From: Phocaeicola massiliensis B84634 = Timone 84634 = DSM 17679 = JCM 13223
GTDB taxonomy: Bacteria; Bacteroidota; Bacteroidia; Bacteroidales; Bacteroidaceae
Assembly (NCBI RefSeq): GCF_000382445.1
Contig: NZ_KB905472.1
Span: 60,983 to 124,982 of the forward strand
Direction of reading: 5' to 3'
Length of the DNA: 64,000 bases
Within the stretch, counting starts at the first letter, position 1, and every line of letters starts with the position of its first letter. Shown here one piece after another: positions 29,106 to 38,064 of the stretch. The translations under genes and the position numbers were made by a program. A model generated the notes under the pieces. The model searched no databases. It saw only the letters and a list, made by a program, of their open reading frames with translations, and was not told the DNA's origin.

Positions 29106-29248
29106 TTGCTCTCATTTTGTCTTTCGAAAAAAGTGGGACATTGATTCGGGGGCAAATCGGGATTGCCAATTCTCCCAAAGAAACATCCTTTCCGAGTCTA
29201 TTGAACAGATGTATTTAAAAAGGGACATTCATTAAATATTACAAAATC

Positions 29249-29296
29249 AGCCAACTAATTCATACACAAATTATTGCGAATTAGTTGGCTTTTTTG
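29249..29296 (+). terminator. Read-through-blocking hairpin at the left end of the IS
   Basis: AGCCAACTAATTC (29249-29261) pairs with GAATTAGTTGGCT (29278-29290), 13 bp perfect, followed by a T-run. Lying upstream of the transposase gene, it would stop outside transcripts entering the element, a known way insertion sequences avoid activation by flanking promoters. A TATCTTTA (29297-29304) just after it may be the transposase -7 box. Confidence 0.75.
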
Positions 29297-29308
29297 TATC
29301 TTTAGGTA

Positions 29309-29347
29309 TTCCCCCGAAAATAAGGTTTGACGGCCAAAACGGGGGAA
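29309..29347 (+). repeat. Inverted repeat in the transposase leader
   Basis: TTCCCCCG (29309-29316) and CGGGGGAA (29340-29347), perfect 8-bp arms around 23 bases, 20 bases before the transposase ATG. It could fold in the mRNA leader and limit translation, or be a transposase binding site. Confidence 0.55.
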
Positions 29348-29366
29348 ATATCCAAACTAATAAGAT

Positions 29367-30725
29367 ATGGCAAAGATAGTGAATATTTCAGAAATTCACC
29401 CTACTTTGGGTTTTACAGAATTTGATATTCTGGAAAAATACCGCAAGAGTTTTAATGAGAGTGAGCTTGGCAAGCTTCATTCAGTCTTTCCGTTTGAATG
29501 TATGGCAAAAGCCGCAGGCCTGTCGGACCGGCGCCTGGGACGCAGGAACAGATTCAGTCCTTCCGCAAAGATCGCCCTTATGGTCCTGAAGGCATACACC
29601 GGATTCTCCGACAGGCAACTGGTGGAACATCTGAACGGGAACATACACTACCAGATTTTCTGTGGAATTATGATTCCCCCGTCCCTTCCCATAACCAACT
29701 TCAAGATAGTCAGTGCCATCCGTAATGAGATAGCATCCCGCCTTGACATTGATTCTTTCCAGGAGCTCCTGGCTTCACACTGGAAACCTTATCTTGATAA
29801 CCTTCACGTCTGCATGACCGATGCCACATGCTATGAAAGCCACATGCGTTTTCCTACGGACATGAAACTCCTTTGGGAAAGCCTCGAATGGCTCTACAGG
29901 CATATATGCCGGCATTGCAAGGAGCTGGGCATAAGGCGTCCGCGCAACAAATACAGGAATGTGGCGGAATCCTATCTGTCCTACTGCAAGAAAAGAAAGA
30001 GGAGAGCTTCAAGGACAAGAATGCTTAAGCGCCGTATGATCAAGCTTCTTGAAAAGCTCCTCAGTCAAAGGGATGGAATCCATAGCGAGTACGGTGCTTT
30101 ACTCCGATATACCCAGGATTATCATAAGCGTCTTTCCATCATCAGAAAGGTGCTTGTACAAGAAAAGGAAATGTTTGAAGGGCGGAAAGTCAGTGACCGC
30201 ATCGTCAGCATTGACCGTCATTATGTACGTCCCATCGTCAGAGGCAAGGAAACCAAGTCCGTCGAGTTTGGTGCAAAGGTCAATAATATACAGATAGACG
30301 GCATATCGTTCATAGAACACCTCTCGTTCAAGGCATTCAATGAGGGTATACGCTTGAAGGACTGTATCCGTATGCAGCAGAAGCTTATGAATGTAAGGGT
30401 AAGATGTGTGGCTGCCGATTCCATATATGCCAATAATGCCAACAGAAAGTTCTGTACAAAATATGGGATATCCACATCCTTTGTGCGCAAGGGAAGGGCG
30501 GCCAAAGATGAGCCTTTGAGGAAGATGCTTAGAAGCGAACTCTCAAAAGAAAGGGCAACACGGCTTGAAGGAAGCTTCGGCACTCAAAAGCAACATTACT
30601 CGCTCTCAAGGATAAAGGCCGGAAACAGGAAGACGGAAATACTGTGGATTTTCTTTGGAATACATACGGCAAATGCCATACTGATGATAGAAAAAATCAG
30701 AAACAAAACAGCTAAAGCAGCATGA
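29367..30725 (+). CDS. IS5/IS1182-like DDE transposase
   Basis: A 452-residue transposase. N-terminal DUF772/InsH-like domain (about 60-125, with LMVLKAYTGFSDRQLVEHLN and YQIFCGI), a Lys/Arg-rich insertion (about 190-270), and a split RNase-H-fold catalytic core. Likely triad: Asp152 in CMTDATCYE, Asp351 in CVAADSIYAN and Glu401 in RLEGSFGTQKQHYSL. The frame is intact from ATG to stop, so the element may be active. Assignment between IS5 and IS1182 groups is uncertain. Confidence 0.9.
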   Translation: MAKIVNISEIHPTLGFTEFDILEKYRKSFNESELGKLHSVFPFECMAKAAGLSDRRLGRRNRFSPSAKIALMVLKAYTGFSDRQLVEHLNGNIHYQIFCGIMIPPSLPITNFKIVSAIRNEIASRLDIDSFQELLASHWKPYLDNLHVCMTDATCYESHMRFPTDMKLLWESLEWLYRHICRHCKELGIRRPRNKYRNVAESYLSYCKKRKRRASRTRMLKRRMIKLLEKLLSQRDGIHSEYGALLRYTQDYHKRLSIIRKVLVQEKEMFEGRKVSDRIVSIDRHYVRPIVRGKETKSVEFGAKVNNIQIDGISFIEHLSFKAFNEGIRLKDCIRMQQKLMNVRVRCVAADSIYANNANRKFCTKYGISTSFVRKGRAAKDEPLRKMLRSELSKERATRLEGSFGTQKQHYSLSRIKAGNRKTEILWIFFGIHTANAILMIEKIRNKTAKAA

Positions 30726-30906
30726 TATGATTTTACTCACAGAATCAGAAGAGGTCATCAGACTTCTTCCGGAACGTCATGTCCTGTCGGATAGAATTAT
30801 GTGAGAAAGCACGGAAAAATGGCAATAAGAATGGCATATGAAGTGATCATGCCCTATCATCTTCATATGCCATCTTATTTTTTAGAGACATTTACTGAAT
30901 ATCCCT

Positions 30907-30958
30907 AAAAAACCGCCATCTCAATATAAAAGGATGCTCCTTCTGATTAAGACGGCGG
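30907..30958 (-). terminator. Terminator of the DUF349 gene, abutting the IS end
   Basis: CCGCCATCT (30913-30921) pairs with AGACGGCGG (30950-30958) around a 28-base loop; on the reverse strand the stem is followed by TTTTTT (30907-30912), which ends exactly at the IS right inverted repeat. The element thus inserted at the far edge of the terminator T-tract without destroying it. Confidence 0.7.
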
Positions 30959-30981
30959 AATCAAGATATAAGAATATTTTT

Positions 30982-32790
30982 TTATTCTTTACTCATTGAT
31001 TGGTCAATGATTTCGATTTTCTTCAGTATTAATTCTAAATCTGCTTTTAACTTTTCAACTTTACGATTCATTTCTGTTACCAGGTTACTGCCTTTCTTTG
31101 ACGAACTGGTCAGGAATCCCAAGTTATTTTCGTACGTTTGAATTTCGTTTTTCATATTTTCATACGCACGAACCAGCTTTTCACGTTCACGGTATATATT
31201 ACCTTCTTTACCGATGTTTGACTTGAAGTTGCTCAACTTCTTCTGAGAAGCAGACAGGTTCAGTTTATCGAACAACTTATCAATTATTGCGTGATATTGT
31301 TTGTATAACTTATCTTTTTCCTTGAAAGGGACATGGCCGATTGTATTCCATTCTTTCATCAGCTCACGAATGGTATTATCGGCATCTTCTTCAGGAGTTT
31401 CTTGAGCGTTGATTGCATTCAGCTTTTCGATAATCTCTTTTTTCAGCACCATATTTTCCTGTTCAACAGAACGTTGTGAAGAAGTAGCCTTGTTCTTTTG
31501 GTCAAAGAAATAGTCACAAGCCCCGATGAAACGCTTCCATATCATTTCCGAATATTTCTTTGGGACCGGGCCGATGGTTTTCCATTCCTTTTGCAATTTG
31601 CTCAATACTTCGGCGGTAGTCTTCCAGTCTGTGCTGTCTTTCAGCGCTTCAGCCTTTTCACATAATTCTTTCTTTTTCTCCAAATTACCGGACATGTTTT
31701 CCTTGACAGACTTGAAGAATTCGGCTTTGCGTTTAAAGAATTCATCACATGCCGAACGGAAACGCTCGAATATTTTCACATTCATTTTCTGCGGAGCATA
31801 GCCGATGGTTTTCCATTTGGCCTGCAAAGCAATGACTTCCTGTGTTTTATTTTCCCAATCCTGGAAGGTGGTAAATGTGTCATACTCCATTGTTTCCACA
31901 ATTTCGCAAATAACGGTCTTTTCATCCAAGTTGCGTTGCTCTTTTTCTTTTAGGGCTTCGAAGTGCTGCTGGTGACGGCGGTTTACGGTTGTTGAAGCAG
32001 TTTTAAAACGTGTCCAGATTTCTTCGCGCAATTCTTTGGCTACGGGACCTGTATCACGGAATTCCTGATGCAGTTTCTGTAATTGGTGGAAAGCGGAAAT
32101 GATGTCTTCTTCGTTTGCCAGTTTTTCGGCTGCTTCACAGAGATGCAGTTTAATTTCGAGGTTTTTCTTGAAATCATATTCGCGGAATTCATTGTTCAGC
32201 TTAATCAGATCGTAGAACTTTTCAGCATAAAGCTGGTAATTCTTCCATAGTTCATTGATTTTGGCTGCCGGAACTTGCTTGATTTCATTCCATTCTTGCT
32301 GTAGTTTTTTGAATTCATTGTAGGCTTTGTTGGCGTCATCGTGAGATTCAGACAGCTCTTTCAGCTTTTCAATGATGGCCAGTTTCTTCTGCAAGTTCTC
32401 TTCTTTTTCTTTCTCCTGCTCCGCAAGCATGGCGCTTCTTTTCTCTTTGATGGAACTCATGGCTTCCTTGAAGCGGCTTTCAGAGTCGTCTGAAGGCATT
32501 ACAAATGCTTCGGGTGCTCCACCGGCCTCTATAAATGTTTTACGAGCCGTTTCCTGTTCTGCTTTGTGTAACTTATAGAAAGTTTGTTTCAGCAAATCCA
32601 ACTCTTGTTTGTCGGCATTGCAAGCATCTTCGTTGAGTTCTTTTAGACGTTTAATGACCTCTTCTTTGGTTTGTTTAGGTACATACATAGTGTTATTCTC
32701 TTCCGCTTGGGCGGGGGATGATACCAAAGTTTCGGGCGTCTTGTCCATCGGAACTTCGGTTAAAGGGCGATTAGTTTCATTCGAGTCCAT
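30982..32790 (-). CDS. DUF349 domain-containing protein
   Basis: A 602-residue, strongly charged, largely helical cytosolic protein built from about five tandem DUF349 repeats, each containing a W-K-x-I-G-x-x-P or similar core (examples: LQKEWKTIGPVPKKYSEMIW, WKTIGYAPQKMNVKIFERFR, MKEWNTIGHVPFKEKDKLY). The N-terminal 40 residues are low in complexity and the C-terminus is coiled coil. Function is not established; such proteins are common in Bacteroidetes. Stands alone, with its own terminator. Confidence 0.85.
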   Translation of the reverse strand: MDSNETNRPLTEVPMDKTPETLVSSPAQAEENNTMYVPKQTKEEVIKRLKELNEDACNADKQELDLLKQTFYKLHKAEQETARKTFIEAGGAPEAFVMPSDDSESRFKEAMSSIKEKRSAMLAEQEKEKEENLQKKLAIIEKLKELSESHDDANKAYNEFKKLQQEWNEIKQVPAAKINELWKNYQLYAEKFYDLIKLNNEFREYDFKKNLEIKLHLCEAAEKLANEEDIISAFHQLQKLHQEFRDTGPVAKELREEIWTRFKTASTTVNRRHQQHFEALKEKEQRNLDEKTVICEIVETMEYDTFTTFQDWENKTQEVIALQAKWKTIGYAPQKMNVKIFERFRSACDEFFKRKAEFFKSVKENMSGNLEKKKELCEKAEALKDSTDWKTTAEVLSKLQKEWKTIGPVPKKYSEMIWKRFIGACDYFFDQKNKATSSQRSVEQENMVLKKEIIEKLNAINAQETPEEDADNTIRELMKEWNTIGHVPFKEKDKLYKQYHAIIDKLFDKLNLSASQKKLSNFKSNIGKEGNIYREREKLVRAYENMKNEIQTYENNLGFLTSSSKKGSNLVTEMNRKVEKLKADLELILKKIEIIDQSMSKE

Positions 32791-32909
32791 CGTATAGATT
32801 TTTAAAGTGAGCTTTCTTATTATAGCAACAGTTTACAAATTAAAAGAAATAAATTAGAACTTCATACTATTTTGCCTGTTTTTTTTATTTTAGGTCGATA
32901 AATGTTGTA

Positions 32910-32979
32910 TTTCGGGCACGAATCTCATCCTTTGTCACACTTAATATGGTGATACAGAATATGAAATCCGTGCCCGAAA
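32910..32979. repeat. 70-bp imperfect palindrome between mgtE and the DUF349 gene
   Basis: TTTCGGGCACG (32910-32920) and CGTGCCCGAAA (32969-32979) are perfect 11-bp arms. Pairing continues inward with ATCTCAT/ATGAAAT and TGTCAC/GTGATACA-type matches, so most of the 70 bases can fold. It lies 21 bases past the mgtE stop; there is no T-run on the reverse strand, so it is not a standard terminator. Confidence 0.65.
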
Positions 32980-32999
32980 CACATTATGAAGAAAGAGAA

Positions 33000-34340
33000 T
33001 TACGATAGTAATACCGTAATGCCCATATAAAGCATCATGCCTATGATATCGTTGGTAATGGAGATAAACGGTCCCGTGGCAATGGCGGGATCTATTTTTA
33101 GCTTTTCGAGTGTCATGGGGACCAAGGTACCGAAGATGGAAGCAAACATGACAACAGCGAACAGGCTGACTGATACCGAGTAAGATACGGTGGCAGTTGC
33201 TCCGAAGCGGATAAAGTTATAAATATAAACCAACATGGAAATGATAGTCGCATTGATAACGGCTACTACGGATTCTTTAACGATTTGTTTCCATGTATTG
33301 TGGGCATCCAGCGAACTGTTGGCAAGCCCCTGTACTACTAGTGCGGAAGATTGTGTTCCCACATTTCCTCCCGTACCGCCGATAAGCGGGATATAGAGTG
33401 CCATTTCGGGATGGGCTGCAAAGGTGCTGTCGAAGTTTCCCAGTATCATGGAGTTGCCGATACCGCCAATCATTCCAATCAGCAGCCATGGCAGACGTGC
33501 TGTGGTCTGGCGGAATACGCTATCGTCCGTTTCTACGTCTTGAGACAAACCGGATGCCAACTGGTAATCGCGTTCGGCCTGTTCACGGACTTCGTCCATT
33601 ACATCGTCTACAGTGATACGCCCCACTAAACGACCGATGCTGTCTACTACGGGGACTGCCACCAAGTCGTATTTTTCAATTAACTGAACCACTTCGTCTA
33701 TCGGAGTGTCTACATGTACTGAGATCGGGTCCTTCTTCATCACATGCTTCACTTTGGAAACAGAAGGACTGGTAATCATCTTTTTTAAGGGGAATACACC
33801 ACGCAGGCGTTCGTCGTCATCCACTACATATACATAATAGATTTCATCCATGTCTTCTGCCTGAATACGCATTTCTTTCAGACATTCGGGCATACTCCAG
33901 TTTTCATTTACGATGACCATTTCGGTTCCCATCAAACCGCCGGCGGTGTCTTCATCGTATTTCAGCAAGTCGACAATGTCGCCTGCCTGTTCTATATCTT
34001 CGATGTGCGAAAGGACTTCTTCCTGTTTGTCTTCGTCCATTTCACGGATGATGTCAACGGCGTCATCCGAGTCCATGTAGTCTACAAATCGCTTGGCAAT
34101 TGTTTCGGAAGGAAGTATCTCTAAGAAATCCTTACGTGCGTCCTCGTCCATTTCGATGAGGACATCGGCAGCTGTTTCATTATCCAATAACAGATAAATA
34201 AACCGGGCTTCTTCGGCATCCAGTTCATTGCACAGTTCGGCAATGTCGGCAGGATGTAAGCCGGAGAGCAGTCCTTTCAGTTCTTCGGAGTTCTTTTGCT
34301 CGATGAGCTGCTCTACTTTTTCTAATTCCTCTTTATTCAT
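33000..34340 (-). CDS. mgtE: Magnesium transporter MgtE
   Basis: Mg2+-gated channel in the inner membrane. The 446-residue protein has the N-terminal acidic MgtE_N domain (about 5-130), a pair of CBS domains (about 135-255, with GGLMGTEMVIV and VDTPIDEVVQLIEKYDL), the connecting helix, and a five-helix membrane domain containing PLIGGTGGNVGTQSSALVVQG. Full length. It follows rsmA by 34 bases and is probably cotranscribed. Confidence 0.95.
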   Translation of the reverse strand: MNKEELEKVEQLIEQKNSEELKGLLSGLHPADIAELCNELDAEEARFIYLLLDNETAADVLIEMDEDARKDFLEILPSETIAKRFVDYMDSDDAVDIIREMDEDKQEEVLSHIEDIEQAGDIVDLLKYDEDTAGGLMGTEMVIVNENWSMPECLKEMRIQAEDMDEIYYVYVVDDDERLRGVFPLKKMITSPSVSKVKHVMKKDPISVHVDTPIDEVVQLIEKYDLVAVPVVDSIGRLVGRITVDDVMDEVREQAERDYQLASGLSQDVETDDSVFRQTTARLPWLLIGMIGGIGNSMILGNFDSTFAAHPEMALYIPLIGGTGGNVGTQSSALVVQGLANSSLDAHNTWKQIVKESVVAVINATIISMLVYIYNFIRFGATATVSYSVSVSLFAVVMFASIFGTLVPMTLEKLKIDPAIATGPFISITNDIIGMMLYMGITVLLS

Positions 34341-34374
34341 CCTATTCTTCTTCCGTTAATATAAAATAAATAGG

Positions 34375-35220
34375 TTATTCCTTTTGGCTTGTTGCACCTT
34401 TGCGGGCGATGTCGTTGCCGCAGTCTATGTCTGCTTTGTCTTTCAGAGCGGTTTCCACCCGGTTGGTCAGTTCGATAAATTCCTGTACCGATAACTGTTC
34501 CGGGCGTTTGTTGAATACCGGATCATTGCTCAGCGGATTTCCTTTTTCTAAAATTGAAGAGATGGAATTCCGCAAAGTCTTTCGCCGTTGGTTGAAAGTG
34601 GTTTTCACGATAAGTTTGAACAACCTCTCGTTGCACCCCAGTTCTTTTGTTTCGTTGCGTGTCATGCGGATGACGGCACTTTTTACTTTGGGGGGCGGGT
34701 TGAACACATGTTCGTGTACGGTAAACAGATATTCCACCTTATACCATGCTTGAATCAGAATGCTCAGGATGCCGTATGTCTTGCTGCCCGGACCGGCGGC
34801 AATACGTTCGGCCACTTCTTTCTGAATCATTCCGGTGCAACAGGGAATCAGGTCTTTGTAGTCCAGCATTTTAAAAAAGATTTGGCTGGATATATTATAA
34901 GGATAGTTACCGGTGAGGACAAAAGGTCTGCCGTCAAACAGCTTCTCCAGTTTCAGCTTCAGAAAGTCATCTTCTATGATGTTTCCTTCCAAAGCGGGGA
35001 AGTTCTCACGCAGATAGGCAACCGATTCAAAATCAAGCTCTACCACTTTCACTTCACGTCCTTTTTCCATCAGGAATTGGGTTAATACTCCCATGCCCGG
35101 TCCTACTTCGAGAATAGGTAAACCGGGACATTCGTCCACTGTATCGGCTATGTCTTTTGCAATACTCAGGTCTTTAAGGAAGTGTTGTCCCAGAAATTTT
35201 TTTGGTTTGACTAATCCCAT
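34375..35220 (-). CDS. rsmA: 16S rRNA (adenine(1518)-N6/adenine(1519)-N6)-dimethyltransferase
   Basis: Dimethylates two adjacent adenines at the 3' end of 16S rRNA. The 281-residue protein starts VKPKKFLGQHFLKD and has the SAM motif ILEVGPGMGVLT and the catalytic NYPYNISSQIFFK (NxPY). The last ~20 residues are a charged tail. Its promoter at 35284 faces away from that of the next gene on the right. Confidence 0.96.
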   Translation of the reverse strand: MGLVKPKKFLGQHFLKDLSIAKDIADTVDECPGLPILEVGPGMGVLTQFLMEKGREVKVVELDFESVAYLRENFPALEGNIIEDDFLKLKLEKLFDGRPFVLTGNYPYNISSQIFFKMLDYKDLIPCCTGMIQKEVAERIAAGPGSKTYGILSILIQAWYKVEYLFTVHEHVFNPPPKVKSAVIRMTRNETKELGCNERLFKLIVKTTFNQRRKTLRNSISSILEKGNPLSNDPVFNKRPEQLSVQEFIELTNRVETALKDKADIDCGNDIARKGATSQKE

Positions 35221-35268
35221 TCCGTTATTTTTCTATCGTTAATAAATAGGTTTATTTCGCTAAGATAG

Positions 35269-35276
35269 TATCTTTG
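35269..35276 (+). promoter_or_regulatory. -7 box TATCTTTG of the 35320-pepD operon
   Basis: Exact consensus 44 bases before the TTG start at 35320. It sits only seven bases from the opposite-facing rsmA -7 box, so the two promoters overlap. Confidence 0.6.
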
Positions 35277-35283
35277 CATCGTG

Positions 35284-35291
35284 CAAAGGTA
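35284..35291 (-). promoter_or_regulatory. -7 box TACCTTTG of rsmA-mgtE
   Basis: Exact reverse-strand consensus, 64 bases before the rsmA ATG. The predicted start sites of this promoter and the forward one at 35269 fall inside each other's -7 region, so polymerase cannot occupy both at once. Confidence 0.55.
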
Positions 35292-35319
35292 AACATTATA
35301 AATTTAAAATACGCTGATT

Positions 35320-36324
35320 TTGGAAGGAACTCATATAAAAAAGATTGTAAAAAAGAGCCTGCAAATACTACTTCCGTTGGTTTTGGGAGCTGCGATAATG
35401 ATATGGATGTACCGCGGATTTAATTTCGGGCATGTGTGGGAAGTATTGGATGGCGGGATGGATTATAGTTGGATGCTGCTTTCGCTGGTGTTTGGTGTGT
35501 TTAGTCACATCTTCCGGGGATGGAGGTGGAAACTTACATTGGCTCCGTTGGGTGAGTATCCCAAAACATCAGACTGCGTGTATGCTGTTTTTGTGTCGTA
35601 TGCCGCTAATCTGATTGTCCCTCGTGTGGGTGAAATTTCCCGTTGCGGCATTTTGGCAAAGTATGACGGCACTTCTTTTCCCAAGTCTTTGGGGACAGTG
35701 GTGACGGAGCGTCTGATCGATACTCTCTGTGTAGCTTTGATAACAGGAGTGACCTTGTTGCTGCAAGCCGGTGTGTTTGCCACTTTTTTCAAAGAAACCG
35801 GAACTGATACGCGGGCGCTGACCGATGTGTTGACTTCTGCCCATTTTTACATTATTATAATATGTGTTTCGGCTGTTTGTGTGCTGGCCTTTTTTCTGAT
35901 AAGGAATGTGGCGGTTTTTGCAAAGGTGAGAGGCATTCTGCATAATGTGTGGGTGGGTATCCTTTCGTTGAAAGATGTGAAGCAGATGCCGCTTTTCATC
36001 TTTTACACCGTTGCCATTTGGATCTGTTATTTCCTGCAATTTTACGTATCCTTCTTTTGTTTTGGTTTCTCGGCCGATCTGAGCATTATGGCGGCATTGG
36101 TGATGTTTGTTGTGGGTAGCATTGCGGTCGTTGTCCCCACCCCTAATGGGGCAGGTCCGTGGCATTTTGCTGTCATAACAATGATGATGCTCTATGGAGT
36201 GGGTAAAGAAGATGCAGGAATTTTTGCACTATTAGTGCATGGAATACAAACCTTTTTATTAATTTTGTTGGGAATATATGGATTAGCGGCTTTGCCGTTC
36301 ACTAATAAAACTAAGAAGTTATGA
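35320..36324 (+). CDS. Lysylphosphatidylglycerol-synthase-TM-like (UPF0104/flippase-like) membrane protein
   Basis: A 334-residue integral membrane protein with seven to eight predicted helices. It matches the LPG_synthase_TM/UPF0104 pattern: RGWRWKLTLAPLG near residue 67, AANLIVPRVGEISRCGIL near 95-115, a TERLIDTLC box, and a glycine/proline-rich VVPTPNGAGPWHFAV near 265-280. No synthase domain is attached, so lipid flipping or an unknown transport role is more likely. The start appears to be TTG (MEGTHIKK); no in-frame ATG occurs before the first helix. It overlaps pepD by four bases. Confidence 0.85.
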   Translation: MEGTHIKKIVKKSLQILLPLVLGAAIMIWMYRGFNFGHVWEVLDGGMDYSWMLLSLVFGVFSHIFRGWRWKLTLAPLGEYPKTSDCVYAVFVSYAANLIVPRVGEISRCGILAKYDGTSFPKSLGTVVTERLIDTLCVALITGVTLLLQAGVFATFFKETGTDTRALTDVLTSAHFYIIIICVSAVCVLAFFLIRNVAVFAKVRGILHNVWVGILSLKDVKQMPLFIFYTVAIWICYFLQFYVSFFCFGFSADLSIMAALVMFVVGSIAVVVPTPNGAGPWHFAVITMMMLYGVGKEDAGIFALLVHGIQTFLLILLGIYGLAALPFTNKTKKL

Positions 36325-37781
36325 GTACAATTCTCTCTCTTGCTCCGCAGAACGTGTGGAAGCATTTCTATTCATTGACTCAGGTTCCCCGTCCTTCGGG
36401 TCATCTGAAGAAGATTCAAGAGTTCTTGCTGAACTTTGGAAAGAGCATCGGTGTAGAAACATTTCAAGATGAAGCAGGTAACATCATCTATCGTAAACCT
36501 GCTACTCCCGGTATGGAAAACCGTAAGAAAGTAATTCTTCAGTCACATATGGACATGGTGCCCCAGAAGAATAACGATACAGTACATGATTTTGAAAACG
36601 ATCCCATCCAGACTTATATCGACGGCGATTGGGTGAAAGCCAAAGGCACCACATTGGGAGCTGACAACGGTATGGGTGTAGCTGCTATTATGGCTGTTTT
36701 AGAGGACAACACACTGAAGCACGGACCGTTGGAAGCATTGATTACCGCTGATGAGGAAACCGGAATGTTTGGTGCATTCGGCTTGAAACCGGGTACGGTA
36801 GATGGAGATATTTTGTTGAATCTTGATTCGGAAGAAGAAGGTGAACTATATATCGGTTGTGCAGGCGGTGAAGATCTGACTGCTACTTTGGAATACAAAG
36901 AAGTGGAAACCGACCCTGATGATATCGCTTTGAAAGTGACTTTGAAAGGACTTCGCGGCGGTCACTCCGGTCTTGAAATCAACGAAGGCCGTGCCAATGC
37001 CAATAAGTTGATGGCACGCTTTATGAATCAGGTGATTGCTTACGATGAGGCATGCTTGGTTTCATGGCAGGGTGGAAATATGCGTAATGCCATTCCCCGT
37101 GAGTGCGAAGTGGTGATTACCATTCCGGCTGAAGAAGAAGCAGATGTGATGGAATATGTACAAGAATGCGAGACTTTGTGGAACGAAGAATATCATGTGC
37201 ACGAAACTCCGATCAGCTTTAAGGCAGAGCGTGTCGAACTGCCTGCAATGATGGTTCCCGATGAAATCAGAGACAATCTGGTTGATGCCATCTATGCTTG
37301 TCAGAACGGTGTGTCACGCATGATTCCGACCATTCCCGATACAGTGGAGACATCTTCCAATCTGGCTATTGTCACTATCGGTGGCGGTAAAGCGGAAATA
37401 AAGATTCTGACCCGTAGTTCGCGCGACTCCATGAAGGATTATCTGAATACTTCTTTGGAAAGCTGTTTCTCTATGGCAGGCATGGAAGTGACACGCACCG
37501 GCGGTTATTCCGGTTGGGAACCGAATGTTGATTCTCCTATCTTGAAAGCAATGAAGGAATCGTATAAGGCACAGTTCGGCAAGGAACCGGAAGTGAAAGT
37601 GATTCATGCCGGTTTGGAATGTGGCATCATCGGTGCCGTTGTTCCGGGCTTGGATATGATTTCTTTCGGACCTACCTTGCGTTCTCCTCATTCACCCGAC
37701 GAACGTTGTTATATTCCTTCGGTTGCCAAGTTCTATGATTTTGTAGTGGCAACATTGGGCAATACGCCTGTCAAAGAATAA
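36321..37781 (+). CDS. pepD: Aminoacyl-histidine dipeptidase (cytosol nonspecific dipeptidase, M20C)
   Basis: Zinc-dependent dipeptidase for carnosine-like and other dipeptides. The 486-residue protein has the M20 metal motifs: SHMDMVPQ, TTLGADNGMGVAA, ADEETGMFGA (catalytic Glu), LNLDSEEEGE and a C-terminal HAGLECGIIG...SFGPTLRSPHSPDE. The lid domain holds LRGGHSGLEINEGRANANK. Translationally coupled to the upstream membrane-protein gene. Confidence 0.95.
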   Translation: MSTILSLAPQNVWKHFYSLTQVPRPSGHLKKIQEFLLNFGKSIGVETFQDEAGNIIYRKPATPGMENRKKVILQSHMDMVPQKNNDTVHDFENDPIQTYIDGDWVKAKGTTLGADNGMGVAAIMAVLEDNTLKHGPLEALITADEETGMFGAFGLKPGTVDGDILLNLDSEEEGELYIGCAGGEDLTATLEYKEVETDPDDIALKVTLKGLRGGHSGLEINEGRANANKLMARFMNQVIAYDEACLVSWQGGNMRNAIPRECEVVITIPAEEEADVMEYVQECETLWNEEYHVHETPISFKAERVELPAMMVPDEIRDNLVDAIYACQNGVSRMIPTIPDTVETSSNLAIVTIGGGKAEIKILTRSSRDSMKDYLNTSLESCFSMAGMEVTRTGGYSGWEPNVDSPILKAMKESYKAQFGKEPEVKVIHAGLECGIIGAVVPGLDMISFGPTLRSPHSPDERCYIPSVAKFYDFVVATLGNTPVKE

Positions 37782-37810
37782 AGAATATAAATTCATTAAA
37801 ATAGTTGCAG

Positions 37811-37844
37811 ATAAGGCTGGATTCTTAGAGTCCGGCCTTATTTG
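37811..37844 (+). terminator. Terminator after pepD
   Basis: 11-bp stem ATAAGGCTGGA / TCCGGCCTTAT with one G-T wobble and a nine-base loop, followed by a short TTTG. The remaining gap to 38064 shows no gene. Confidence 0.65.
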
Positions 37845-38064
37845 ATATTAAGTCCATGCTTATTCCTTCGTAGTCGGTTGTTTCCGAAAGGCTGTTTTCG
37901 TTGAATAATAAAAGAGCGTCCGATAGAGCGCACCAACCTGTGAAATGTATGTGTATTTATTGGTCATCAAAGGTATGAGATATCGCTTAAAGTTCCAAAT
38001 CTATTTGTGTCTTGTTTTTTGTTACTTAAGACAACGGACGTACTGCGCTTGCTTTGGATAAATG

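Larger units (their letters stand above)
29221..30906 (+). mobile_element. Complete insertion sequence, IS5/IS1182-like
   Basis: A 1686-bp element bounded by imperfect terminal inverted repeats: AGGGACATTCATTAAATATT at the left (29221-29240) and, reading the right end inward on the reverse strand from 30906, AGGGATATTCAGTAAATGTC (about 16 of 20 identical). Both sides are flanked by AAAA, compatible with a 4-bp target duplication, although the target is an A-tract so this is ambiguous. It carries one transposase gene, an upstream read-through terminator and a leader inverted repeat. The right end abuts the T-tract of the neighbouring DUF349 gene terminator. Confidence 0.85.
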
